Below are positions 1-6,784 of a stretch of DNA of 10,461 bases, in pieces; position 1 is the stretch's first letter, and every line of letters starts with the position of its first letter. The position numbers and the translations under genes are program-made. The notes under the pieces are model-generated. The model had not been told where the DNA came from. It searched no databases and saw only the letters and a program-made list of their open reading frames with translations. This DNA is from Bacteroidia bacterium (GTDB lineage: Bacteria > Bacteroidota > Bacteroidia > Bacteroidales > UBA12481), in the NCBI GenBank assembly GCA_026391235.1, contig JAPLDV010000157.1:1-10461 (forward strand), in the 5' to 3' direction.

Positions 1-161
1 TCCCAGGCGTATTTCGTATCACACCACCTGCATCGCAAAGGACAGCCGGAAAGCCTTACAAATACGCTCGGCTCACCAGCCAAAAGTCCTTCGCCCTGCA
101 GCGAATAAAACTCCTCCATTACCGGAAGGAAATTTCCGCCGTTGTATAAGTCAGTTGTCAT
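1..161 (-). CDS. queE: 7-carboxy-7-deazaguanine synthase QueE, N-terminal part (truncated by window edge)
   Basis: This is the start of a radical-SAM enzyme that converts 6-carboxy-tetrahydropterin to 7-carboxy-7-deazaguanine, a cytoplasmic step in queuosine/preQ0 synthesis. The minus strand reads 53 codons without a stop from ATG at 161 to the window edge. Family hallmarks are visible: an [11 protein letters not shown] segment (residues 15-25, the QGEG substrate-binding motif), FVRLSGC (34-40) and the radical-SAM cysteine cluster [10 protein letters not shown] (C40, C44, C47; CX3CX2C), followed by the K-Y-A-W that also follows the cluster in relatives. Full-length members are about 200-220 aa, so roughly three quarters lies off-window. 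M15 (117-119) is an alternative start, but ATG 161 is favoured because a TATATTTG promoter element lies 17 nt upstream. The gene is transcribed divergently from the efflux operon. Identification is by motif recognition only. Confidence 0.9.
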   Translation of the reverse strand, partial: MTTDLYNGGNFLPVMEEFYSLQGEGLLAGEPSVFVRLSGCPLRCRWCDTKYAW

Positions 162-172
162 GATTATATTTA
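142..172 (+). promoter_or_regulatory. Weak candidate promoter for the efflux operon
   Basis: TTG at 142-144, a 20-nt spacer and TATATTTA at 165-172 match the Bacteroidota pattern TTG-N17-23-TAnnTTTG except for the last base of the -7 box. It would give a leader of about 90 nt before the adaptor start at 270 and lies over the beginning of queE on the other strand. It is the best plus-strand candidate I could find upstream of the operon, but it is weak. Confidence 0.22.
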
Positions 173-177
173 TCAGG

Positions 178-185
178 CAAATATA
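178..185 (-). promoter_or_regulatory. Putative -7 promoter element of queE
   Basis: Read on the minus strand this is TATATTTG, an exact match to the Bacteroidota -7 consensus TAnnTTTG. It would start a transcript about 10 nt before the queE ATG at 161. No convincing TTG/TTTG -33 element lies 17-23 nt upstream, so the call rests on the -7 box and its position. Confidence 0.45.
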
Positions 186-269
186 GGTACCCAAATCAAT
201 TGTTTGGGGCTGGAATTTGTAACAATAGAAACCTTGTCTCGTCTTAACGTTGAATTAACCCAAACCAAA

Positions 270-1358
270 ATGGACCGCATCATTGAGAACAAATCAAAAA
301 AAAGAAGAATAATTCTCTGGATCTCTGTTTCCGCTTTACTTGTGGGGCTTGTGCTGTACATGCTTCTTTTTGCCGACAATTCATCAAAACTCAATGTAGA
401 GAGAGATAAACTGACCATTTCAGAAGTTATCGAAAATGAATTTCTTGATTATATGACAGCTACCGGAAATGTTGAGCCGTTGACAACGGTTTATCTCGAC
501 GCAATTGAAGGCGGTCGTGTGGAGCAAATCCTGATTGAGGAAGGTTCGATGGTCAACAAAGGAGATATCATACTTCGACTTACCAATCCCGACTTAAACT
601 TAAGGATACTGACCAGCCAGGCCGATCTTGCGGAACAGGAGAACCGGTTGCGTGACACGAAAATCATGATGGAGCAGCAACGCATCGAACTCCGAAGTCA
701 GATTATCCAATATGAATTCGACCTGATAAAACTCAACCGTACCTATCAATCCAATAAAACACTGTTTAACAAAGGTCTGATTCCGGAGCAGGAATTTTTG
801 CTATCGAAAGAAAATTACGAACTGACTCAGCAAACCATTCAGCTATTCAGGGAAAAATCGGTACAGGATTCACTTTTCAGGGCAACGCAGGTAAAAAGCC
901 TCGAAGGTGCCCTCGACAGGATGCAGGATAATATTGAGCTGGTTAAAGATAAGCTCGAAAGCCTTAACGTTAAAGCTCCGGTAACCGGCCAGCTCGGTTC
1001 TCTTGAAGCTGAAATCGGGCAGAACATTATCAGTGGTTACCGCCTGGGCCAGGTTCATATTCTGGATAATTTTAAGGTGACTGCTGAAATCGATGAACAC
1101 TGGATCGACAGGATTAAAACAGGGTTACCGGCTACGCTCGAACGGAACGACCAGAATTTCAATCTCAGTATCATTAAGGTTTATCCTGAAGTCAGGAACG
1201 GCCGTTTCCAGGTTGATATGGAGTTCTCCGGAGTAAGGCCGGATAATATCAGAACCGGGCAAACATACCGTATCAATGTGGAATTGGGCCAGCCAATCAA
1301 GACAATTCGCAACCAAACGAAGCATCAAAACAGGCAGGATGAATCCCAGATATTATGA
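270..1358 (+). CDS. HlyD/MacA-family periplasmic adaptor of an ABC efflux pump, C-terminus lost by frameshift
   Basis: Membrane-fusion protein linking an inner-membrane ABC transporter to a TolC-type channel. From ATG 270 (362 aa): short cytoplasmic basic tail, one membrane segment (about 12-34), first half of the lipoyl/barrel-sandwich domain (about 74-109), long alpha-helical coiled-coil hairpin (about 111-230), second lipoyl half with VKAPVTGQL (234-242), then a beta-barrel domain to about 341. The frame can extend upstream to a TTG at 204, but ATG 270 puts the charged tail and membrane helix at the N-terminus as expected. After VELGQPI (337-343) the sequence becomes family-atypical and stops at 1358. 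The conserved C-terminus is found in the +1 frame (next entry), so the gene is frameshifted and probably internally deleted. It heads the operon with permease, ATPase and TolC genes. Whether the truncated adaptor works is unknown; an assembly error is possible. Confidence 0.88.
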   Translation: MDRIIENKSKKRRIILWISVSALLVGLVLYMLLFADNSSKLNVERDKLTISEVIENEFLDYMTATGNVEPLTTVYLDAIEGGRVEQILIEEGSMVNKGDIILRLTNPDLNLRILTSQADLAEQENRLRDTKIMMEQQRIELRSQIIQYEFDLIKLNRTYQSNKTLFNKGLIPEQEFLLSKENYELTQQTIQLFREKSVQDSLFRATQVKSLEGALDRMQDNIELVKDKLESLNVKAPVTGQLGSLEAEIGQNIISGYRLGQVHILDNFKVTAEIDEHWIDRIKTGLPATLERNDQNFNLSIIKVYPEVRNGRFQVDMEFSGVRPDNIRTGQTYRINVELGQPIKTIRNQTKHQNRQDESQIL

Positions 1359-1446
1359 AATCCTTGAAGGGCTGCAAGCCGGAGAAAAAGTTGTTGTGAG
1401 TTCATACACCAGTTTCGGCAACAATGAAAAATTGATTTTAAAATAG
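1303..1446 (+). pseudogene. Out-of-frame C-terminal remnant of the HlyD-family adaptor
   Basis: In the frame one base on from the main adaptor frame, codons from 1303 read QFATKRSIKTGRMNPRYYEI, then a segment with LEGLQAGEKVVVSSY and a final EKLILK before TAG at 1444-1446. This is the normal ending of MacA-like adaptors in this phylum: (F)A.KR.IK.GR.NP.YYE, then EGL..GE.V..S.Y. In intact relatives about 25-30 residues (an 'IPRGGFYQ..GG.W..V' stretch) lie between the ELGQP strand and this FATKR segment, and here they are absent. A net loss of a number of bases equal to 2 modulo 3 explains both the missing residues and the frame change. ATG at 1339 could allow reinitiation but would make only a 35-residue peptide. 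The downstream permease starts 7 nt after this stop, which is the expected operon spacing for an originally intact adaptor. Confidence 0.8.
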
Positions 1447-1453
1447 TAAAGCC

Positions 1454-3880
1454 ATGTTTTTCAACTACTTAAAAACATCAATACGTAATCTTTTGAGATA
1501 CAAAGGATATACGCTGATTAATATTGTTGGAATGACCTTGGGGTTGGCTTCATCCATTCTGATTCTTTTGTTCGTCCTCGATGAGTTATCGTATGACAAA
1601 TTCAATAATGATTATGATCGGATTTACCGGGTATCGGTCCAGGCTAAAGTGCAGGGGCCGGAAATAAGAGTGGCGGTGAGCTGTGTCCCGATTGGCCCAA
1701 CTTTGGTTAAAGAATTGCCTGGTGTTGAGCAATACACCCGGCTGTTTCCTTTCGGCGGCGACCCTCTGGTCAGGTATGAGGATAAAAGCTTCGTTGAGGA
1801 TGGTTTCGTTTTTGCTGATTCAACCTTTTTCGATGTATTCACCACGCGGTTTATTGCCGGAAATGCCGGTAAAGGGCTCAACCGGCCGAACACATTGGTG
1901 ATCACGCGAAGCATAGCCATGAAATACTTCGGATCAACGGATGTTATCGGAAAAACCTTGCAGGTATTTGATCCCCCGCAACAATTTGCGGTGGATGGGG
2001 TTATTGAGGATTTTCCGTTAAACAGTCATATCCGGTTCTCCATACTTGCCTCTTTCGCTTCCAGCCCATTGAGCCGGAACACCATCTGGGTCAGTAATAA
2101 TCTATATACCTATATCAAAATTTCGAAAAGCACCAATGCCAAAGATGTTGAATCCGGAATGGTAGCCATTGTCGATAAGTATGTTGGCCCCCAACTGAAG
2201 CAATTCCTGGGTTTTGATATCAGTCAGATGCGTGCAGCGGGCAACAGGTACGGGTATGTACTAACACCTATAACCGATATTCACCTGAATTCGGATCTTG
2301 ATTTTGAATTCAGGCCAAACGGCTCCATGTCAACCATTTATATTTTCTCGCTTATTGCCTTATTCCTGATCATTATCGCTGCGATCAATTTCATGAACAT
2401 GGCCACCGCCAGGGCCTCATCGCGGGCCAGGGAAGTCGGGATCCGCAAAGTGGTTGGGTCGCAGCGCTCTGATCTGGTCGGGCAGTTCCTGACCGAATCA
2501 TCGCTTCTTACCCTGATTTCATTTATTCTGGGTATTCTGATTGTATTCCTGGCCCTACCCTACTTCAATGATATCGCAAACAAGGACTTATCCATCAAAC
2601 TGATTAACTGGGGCATATTTATCCCATCTTTGGTTATTCTTCTAATTTTCATCAGCTTAGCCTCAGGAAGTTATCCTTCATTTTATCTGGCCAGTTTTAA
2701 TCCGGTATCCGTTTTGAAAGGAAAACTTCAGATGGGCATACGCGGCGGATGGTTGAGAAAATCATTGGTTATTATTCAGTTCTTTATAACCATTGGATTG
2801 GTTGTCAGCACTTTGGTTATCTCAAAACAAAACCATTTTATTCTAAACAAGGATCTGAACTTTGATAAGGAAAACCTCCTGATCGTCAACCGGGCTTATG
2901 CCCTGGGCGGTCAGTCACAAGTATTTATCGACCGGATCAAAGCCATTCCCGGGATCATGGATGCTACCATAACAACGCAGGTTCCCGGCGGGCGGAGTCC
3001 GGGCAACACCGTGTTCCGCAGGGAAGGTGACGGGAGTGATGGACTGCAGAGTTTTAATATTATGGCTACCGACCAGAGCTTTCAAAAAACGATGAAAATC
3101 GAAATGGTTCAAGGCAGGTATTTTTCAAAAGAATTCGGTGCCGACAGCAGTGCGATGGTTATCAATGAGGTCGCTGCGAAGCGTTTGCAATGGGATCAGG
3201 CGGTCGACAAAATACTCTATGTTGTGGCAGGCAATCCCACCGGCGGTGATCTGCCCATGAACGTTATCGGAGTTATTAAGGATTATAATTATGAATCCCT
3301 GCATCAGGAAGTTAAGCCATTAGTTATAACGCCCACCCAGGTCGGAGCCTTTTCAGTGATTCGCTATTCCGGGATTCAGGAAACAGAACTTATTTCGAAA
3401 ATTAAAACGGTTTGGTCGGAAGTAGTTCCAAATCAGCCTTTTAATTACACATTTATGAATGATCAATTACTGGAAAACTATCAGAAGGACCGCCAAATGG
3501 GTAAGATTTTCACCATCTTCGCCATTTTGGCCATCATTGTCGCCTGCCTCGGATTACTGGGATTATCTTCCTTCACCATCGAAAAGCGAAAGAAAGAGAT
3601 CAGTATCCGGAAGTGCCTCGGAGCGCCTTCAGCCTCGATTATGGAGATGCTCCTGAAAGAAACGGTTTTGCTGGTAATCATCGCAACGCTCATTGCTTCA
3701 CCGCTGTCGTGGAAACTGATGAGCCGATGGCTGCAGAACTTTAACTATCAGATAAATATTGGAATCGGCATCTTTTTGATAGCCACATTGATTGCACTTA
3801 TTATTGCAGTAGCCACCATCCTGCTGCACGTTTATAAAGCATCCGTCAGGAATCCTGCGGAAGCACTCAAAATGGATTAA
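1454..3880 (+). CDS. MacB/FtsX-type ABC transporter permease
   Basis: Inner-membrane subunit of a type VII (MacB-like, mechanotransmission) ABC transporter, 808 aa. It is a double-length permease typical of Bacteroidota: two copies of a MacB periplasmic core plus FtsX unit. Membrane segments are seen at about 21-43, 294-315, 351-370, 386-404, 437-456, 684-707, 737-757 and 771-792. Large periplasmic domains span about 45-290 and 460-680. Each FtsX unit has a cytoplasmic coupling motif, REVGIRKVVGS (326-336) and KEISIRKCLGA (714-724), that should contact the ATPase. The C-terminal NPAEALKMD is usual for the family. Start ATG 1454 lies 7 nt after the adaptor remnant's stop, and the ATPase gene begins 17 nt downstream. 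No ATPase domain is fused to it, so it depends on the separate 3898 gene. The reading frame is intact. Substrate (peptide, lipid, antibiotic or other) cannot be told from sequence. Confidence 0.95.
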   Translation: MFFNYLKTSIRNLLRYKGYTLINIVGMTLGLASSILILLFVLDELSYDKFNNDYDRIYRVSVQAKVQGPEIRVAVSCVPIGPTLVKELPGVEQYTRLFPFGGDPLVRYEDKSFVEDGFVFADSTFFDVFTTRFIAGNAGKGLNRPNTLVITRSIAMKYFGSTDVIGKTLQVFDPPQQFAVDGVIEDFPLNSHIRFSILASFASSPLSRNTIWVSNNLYTYIKISKSTNAKDVESGMVAIVDKYVGPQLKQFLGFDISQMRAAGNRYGYVLTPITDIHLNSDLDFEFRPNGSMSTIYIFSLIALFLIIIAAINFMNMATARASSRAREVGIRKVVGSQRSDLVGQFLTESSLLTLISFILGILIVFLALPYFNDIANKDLSIKLINWGIFIPSLVILLIFISLASGSYPSFYLASFNPVSVLKGKLQMGIRGGWLRKSLVIIQFFITIGLVVSTLVISKQNHFILNKDLNFDKENLLIVNRAYALGGQSQVFIDRIKAIPGIMDATITTQVPGGRSPGNTVFRREGDGSDGLQSFNIMATDQSFQKTMKIEMVQGRYFSKEFGADSSAMVINEVAAKRLQWDQAVDKILYVVAGNPTGGDLPMNVIGVIKDYNYESLHQEVKPLVITPTQVGAFSVIRYSGIQETELISKIKTVWSEVVPNQPFNYTFMNDQLLENYQKDRQMGKIFTIFAILAIIVACLGLLGLSSFTIEKRKKEISIRKCLGAPSASIMEMLLKETVLLVIIATLIASPLSWKLMSRWLQNFNYQINIGIGIFLIATLIALIIAVATILLHVYKASVRNPAEALKMD

Positions 3881-3897
3881 TCATTTAACCAAACAAC

Positions 3898-4569
3898 ATG
3901 ATACAGACAATTGAATTAACCAAGGTTTTTCGCACAGATGAAGTTGAAACAACTGCATTGAATAAAGTTTCCCTGGAGGTAAGCAGCGGCGAATTTGCTG
4001 CCATTATGGGGCCATCAGGGTGCGGCAAATCAACCCTGCTTACACTGCTGGGCTTGCTTGACAACCCCACATCAGGGCAGTTGCTCTTTAATGGTCAGGA
4101 GGTTTCGAAGTACTCGGAAAAACAAAGAACTCTCCTCAGGAAGTCCAATATCGGTTTTGTATTTCAGAGTTTTAATCTGATTGATGAACTGAATGTTTTT
4201 GAGAATATCGAACTGCCATTGCTTTACCAAAAGATCGCCACAGCTAAAAGGAAAAAGATGACTGAAGATGTCATGGAGCGAATGAGCATTTCGCACCGGA
4301 AAAAACATTTCCCGCAGCAACTATCGGGAGGTCAACAGCAAAGAGTTGCTATTTGCCGGGCCGTAGTGGGTAATCCTCTTTTGATACTTGCCGATGAGCC
4401 AACCGGTAACCTCGATTCTGCTAATGGTGAAGATGTGATGAATCTGCTTAAACAGCTGAACACCGATGGTACAAGCATAGTCATGGTAACACATTCACCA
4501 AAAGATGCTTCCTACGCAAAAAGGATTATCAAGCTATTTGACGGACACCTGGTGAACGGAAATGAATAA
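3898..4569 (+). CDS. ABC transporter ATP-binding protein (LolD/MacB type)
   Basis: Cytoplasmic ATPase of 223 aa that should energise the 1454-3880 permease. All nucleotide-binding motifs are present and intact: Walker [10 protein letters not shown] (38-46), Q-loop with Q90 in GFVFQSFNL, signature LSGGQQQR (142-149), Walker B LILADEPT (162-169) with catalytic E167, D-loop NLDS (171-174) and switch histidine H199 in MVTHS. The length and the [22 protein letters not shown] stretch fit the LolD/MacB/FtsE-like family rather than importers. The start is ATG 3898, 17 nt after the permease stop. The last 8 nt overlap the TolC gene's start (ATGAATAA arrangement), suggesting translational coupling. Confidence 0.96.
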   Translation: MIQTIELTKVFRTDEVETTALNKVSLEVSSGEFAAIMGPSGCGKSTLLTLLGLLDNPTSGQLLFNGQEVSKYSEKQRTLLRKSNIGFVFQSFNLIDELNVFENIELPLLYQKIATAKRKKMTEDVMERMSISHRKKHFPQQLSGGQQQRVAICRAVVGNPLLILADEPTGNLDSANGEDVMNLLKQLNTDGTSIVMVTHSPKDASYAKRIIKLFDGHLVNGNE

Positions 4570-5938
4570 ATTTTCAACCTTCATCAGTAGAAAAATGTCA
4601 ACATTCTCCAGACTGAATATTCTGGCTGTTTTTGTTTTATTCTTCGGGACACATGCATTTCCTCAAAAAGAAATGAAACTCGAAGAGTGCATCCAAATAG
4701 CCATTGACAGAAATATCGGGCTAAAGAGACAAGGATTGCAGGTTGATCTGGCAAAAGACAACCTGCAAACTTCCCGGGCAGGACGTCTGCCAACCGTTGA
4801 AGGCTTTTTTGCCCACAATCTTAGTTCGGGTAAAACGGTTAACTATGAAGATTACACCTATATCACTACCAAATATCAGGACGGAAATGTTGGCATTCAA
4901 GGTTCCCTTCCGGTTTTTGCAGGGTTTGCAAACTTGTACCAGACAAAATCCAACAAGTACTCTTTTCAATCAGAATCCGATAAACAGGCAGAATTAATAA
5001 AAACAGTATCGATTGAGGTTACAGCTGCCTATCTTCAGATCCTGTATACCGAAGAACTGCTGGGTGTGGCTGAAGCAAAACTGGAATCAACCAAAGAACA
5101 ACTCCGGATGAATGAAGGGTTTTTCGAAGCAGGCAGGATGTCCAAAGTTGAAGTACTTACCATGAAAGCCCAGGTTGCCCAGGACAACCTGGCTAAAATT
5201 CAGGCTGAGAATGATGTTAGAACAGCCTATCTGTCACTTGCACAACTTCTTAACCTGGAAAATGAGAATGGGCTCAGGATTCAAAAACCAGCCAGGCTCG
5301 ATGAATCCATATCTATTGTTGTAAATGATCCTGAGCAAATTTACGAATATGCCCGAATCAACCATCCGGGAATCACCTCAGCCGAATTTCTGGTGAAAAG
5401 CCGCGAATCAGTATTGTCAGCAATGAGGGCCAGAATCTCACCTTCGGTTTCGCTCAACGGCCTTCTTTACTCGAGATATAGCGAGCTGGGATTGAATCCG
5501 ACAGCAACTTATCCGTATGCCGACCAGCTCAGGAACAACCTGTACAGCAGGGCTTCGATTAATATCAACATACCCATTTTCAGCCAGTTTCAAACCAGGA
5601 GCCGGATCAGCCAGGCCAGTTTACAGGCCAGAGATGCCAAACTTTCGCTTGACCAGAAGAAGTTATCCATTCGCCACGATATTCAATTGGCTTATTCAGC
5701 GACTCTAAATTCCCGGGCTAAGTATGAGGCAACAACTGAAGCGGTTGCCAGCGCCAACGAATCTTTTAATCTGACCCAGGAAAAGTACAAAGCCGGGATT
5801 TCTTCATCTGTTGAATTCAAAGTGGCTCAAAATCAATTAATTCAAGCTCAATCAACCCGGATACAGTCGAAATATGAATTTATCATACGGTCCAAGATCC
5901 TTGATTTATACCTGGATAAACCGATAACGCTGGAATAA
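4562..5938 (+). CDS. TolC-family outer-membrane channel protein
   Basis: Outer-membrane exit duct for the preceding ABC pump, 458 aa, a usual length for TolC/OEP proteins. The N-terminus has a signal peptide with hydrophobic core LNILAVFVLFFG (18-29) and probable cleavage near residue 35. Two outer-membrane efflux protein repeats follow (about 47-232 and 262-450), each rich in long alanine/glutamine helices. The first contains the common QIAIDRN-like motif near the mature N-terminus and a helix turn at NEGFFEAGRMSKVEVLTMKAQ; the second has the matching TQEKYKAGISSSVEFKVAQNQL. ATG 4562 overlaps the ATPase stop by 8 nt; a second ATG at 4595 (residue 12) would give a shorter signal peptide and cannot be excluded. 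A perfect 28-nt palindrome begins 2 nt after its stop and probably marks the end of the operon. Confidence 0.94.
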   Translation: MNKFSTFISRKMSTFSRLNILAVFVLFFGTHAFPQKEMKLEECIQIAIDRNIGLKRQGLQVDLAKDNLQTSRAGRLPTVEGFFAHNLSSGKTVNYEDYTYITTKYQDGNVGIQGSLPVFAGFANLYQTKSNKYSFQSESDKQAELIKTVSIEVTAAYLQILYTEELLGVAEAKLESTKEQLRMNEGFFEAGRMSKVEVLTMKAQVAQDNLAKIQAENDVRTAYLSLAQLLNLENENGLRIQKPARLDESISIVVNDPEQIYEYARINHPGITSAEFLVKSRESVLSAMRARISPSVSLNGLLYSRYSELGLNPTATYPYADQLRNNLYSRASININIPIFSQFQTRSRISQASLQARDAKLSLDQKKLSIRHDIQLAYSATLNSRAKYEATTEAVASANESFNLTQEKYKAGISSSVEFKVAQNQLIQAQSTRIQSKYEFIIRSKILDLYLDKPITLE

Positions 5939-5939
5939 A

Positions 5940-5967
5940 GTAGAGACAGATAATTATCTGTCTCTAC
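5940..5967. repeat. Perfect 28-nt palindrome after the efflux operon
   Basis: Half-site GTAGAGACAGATAA is followed directly by its exact reverse complement, so 14 of 14 positions pair and there is no spacer. In RNA it could form a hairpin just after the TolC stop codon. No U-tract follows (the next bases are aaccaagc), so it is not a classical intrinsic terminator. The GTAGAGAC...GTCTCTAC ends resemble short dispersed palindromes that I recall from Bacteroidota and cyanobacterial genomes. It may be one copy of such a repeat, an RNA 3' end stabiliser, or a transcription end signal. Confidence 0.75.
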
Positions 5968-5980
5968 AACCAAGCATGTC

Positions 5981-5999
5981 TTAACAAAAATTTAACAAA
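5981..5999 (+). repeat. Tandem TTAACAAA pair, 11-bp period
   Basis: TTAACAAA occurs at 5981-5988 and again at 5992-5999, one helical turn apart, in the AT-rich spacer between the palindrome and the 6094-6124 promoter. Such spacing would suit a protein binding one DNA face, but low complexity alone could explain it. Confidence 0.35.
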
Positions 6000-6038
6000 T
6001 CCCGCATCGAATTCAATAAAAGACAATTATGCACCCAA

Positions 6039-6055
6039 CTTCCTGATTAAGGAAG
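6039..6055 (+). promoter_or_regulatory. Small inverted repeat upstream of the promoter
   Basis: CTTCCT (6039-6044), a 5-nt centre GATTA, then AGGAAG (6050-6055) form a perfect 6-bp inverted repeat. It sits about 40 nt upstream of the -33 box of the next promoter, a possible operator position. There is no U-run, so it is not a terminator. Functional meaning is uncertain. Confidence 0.3.
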
Positions 6056-6093
6056 ATTGGTGAACAATTTGCATTATCAATTTAAAACAAATA

Positions 6094-6124
6094 TTTGGCT
6101 CAGTTTGTTGTGTTTATACCTTTG
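6094..6124 (+). promoter_or_regulatory. Bacteroidota-type promoter of the 6146-8738 unit
   Basis: TTTG at 6094-6097 is followed after a 19-nt spacer by TACCTTTG at 6117-6124. This is an exact match to the Bacteroidota sigma-A pattern TTTG / TAnnTTTG with accepted spacing. Transcription would begin around 6129-6131, leaving a leader of only about 15 nt before ATG 6146. Confidence 0.75.
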
Positions 6125-6145
6125 AGCACTCTAAGTTATTTTTTT

Positions 6146-6772
6146 ATGCGAAAGTTTATCATATTAATAGTCATTGCCAATGGTTTAGCAGGATTAGCCT
6201 TTGGCCAGGGATTCCTCCGGATGAATTTCACACAGCCGGCTGCATTGACGGCTACAGCCGGTCATGATACACTGGTTTGCTCCAACCACCCTGTGGTTCT
6301 GGGCGGCAATCCGAGTGCCACCGGCGGGAACAGTTCATACGTTTACCTTTGGTTGCCAACAGATGGATTGAATGATCAGACTTCCTCCAACCCGACTGCC
6401 ATTCTCAGTGAAACAAAGACATATACTCTCACGGTGACAGACGGCAACGGATGTATGGCAATCAGCTCGGTAAAAGTTCAAATTGATGAGTGCCTTGGCA
6501 CAAATGAACAGCAACTAAATCAGGTTATTACAGTATTTCCAAACCCTTCGGATGGAACTTTTACGATCAGTGGTCTCAGTTCTCTGAACAGTCAACTCCA
6601 AAAGATTGAAGTACTTAATCATTTGGGGCAAAGTCTTCTCACGAGGGATTACAAGCCTGGAGACCTGGTTTCTGATCTTGTGTTAGAGACAAATATTAAG
6701 GAACCCGGTGTTTATTTCCTGAAGACTACACTTTCAAATCGGGTGGTAACTCAAAGATTGATTGTTAGATAA
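6146..6772 (+). CDS. Small secreted PKD-like protein with T9SS type A sorting domain
   Basis: A 208-aa exported protein. A signal peptide (residues 1-21, MRKFIILIVIANGLAGLAFGQ) is followed by one PKD/Ig-like repeat (about 36-113) with the common AGHDTLVCSN...TYTLTVTDGNGC pattern and cysteines C45 and C103 placed for a possible disulfide. A type IX secretion C-terminal domain follows (about 128-208), starting VFPNPSDGTFTISG and ending GVYFLKTT...VVTQRLIVR. T9SS substrates cross the outer membrane and are anchored to the surface or released. The protein has essentially one adhesive-type module and no enzymatic domain. The frame extends upstream to a TTG at 6095, but that lies inside the promoter; ATG 6146 gives a perfect signal peptide and follows the predicted transcription start. 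First gene of a unit with the FISUMP protein (12-nt gap). The specific function is unknown. Confidence 0.9.
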   Translation: MRKFIILIVIANGLAGLAFGQGFLRMNFTQPAALTATAGHDTLVCSNHPVVLGGNPSATGGNSSYVYLWLPTDGLNDQTSSNPTAILSETKTYTLTVTDGNGCMAISSVKVQIDECLGTNEQQLNQVITVFPNPSDGTFTISGLSSLNSQLQKIEVLNHLGQSLLTRDYKPGDLVSDLVLETNIKEPGVYFLKTTLSNRVVTQRLIVR

Positions 6773-6776
6773 GGAG
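6772..6776 (+). promoter_or_regulatory. Shine-Dalgarno-like site of the FISUMP gene
   Basis: AGGAG overlaps the last base of the preceding stop codon and lies 8 nt before ATG 6785. This classical ribosome-binding site is stronger than at most starts in this window and supports the chosen start and cotranslation with the upstream gene. Confidence 0.5.
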
Positions 6777-6784
6777 AAAGCACC

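Noticed and set aside
204..269. Upstream TTG start of the adaptor frame
   Set aside because: It adds 22 residues without domain character before a normal cytoplasmic tail and membrane helix; ATG 270 is the better start.
5940..5967. Palindrome as an intrinsic terminator
   Set aside because: No run of T follows on either strand and the stem is AT-rich at its centre; listed as a repeat instead.
6095..6145. Upstream TTG start of the T9SS protein
   Set aside because: It lies inside the promoter, upstream of the predicted transcription start, and would bury the clean signal peptide.
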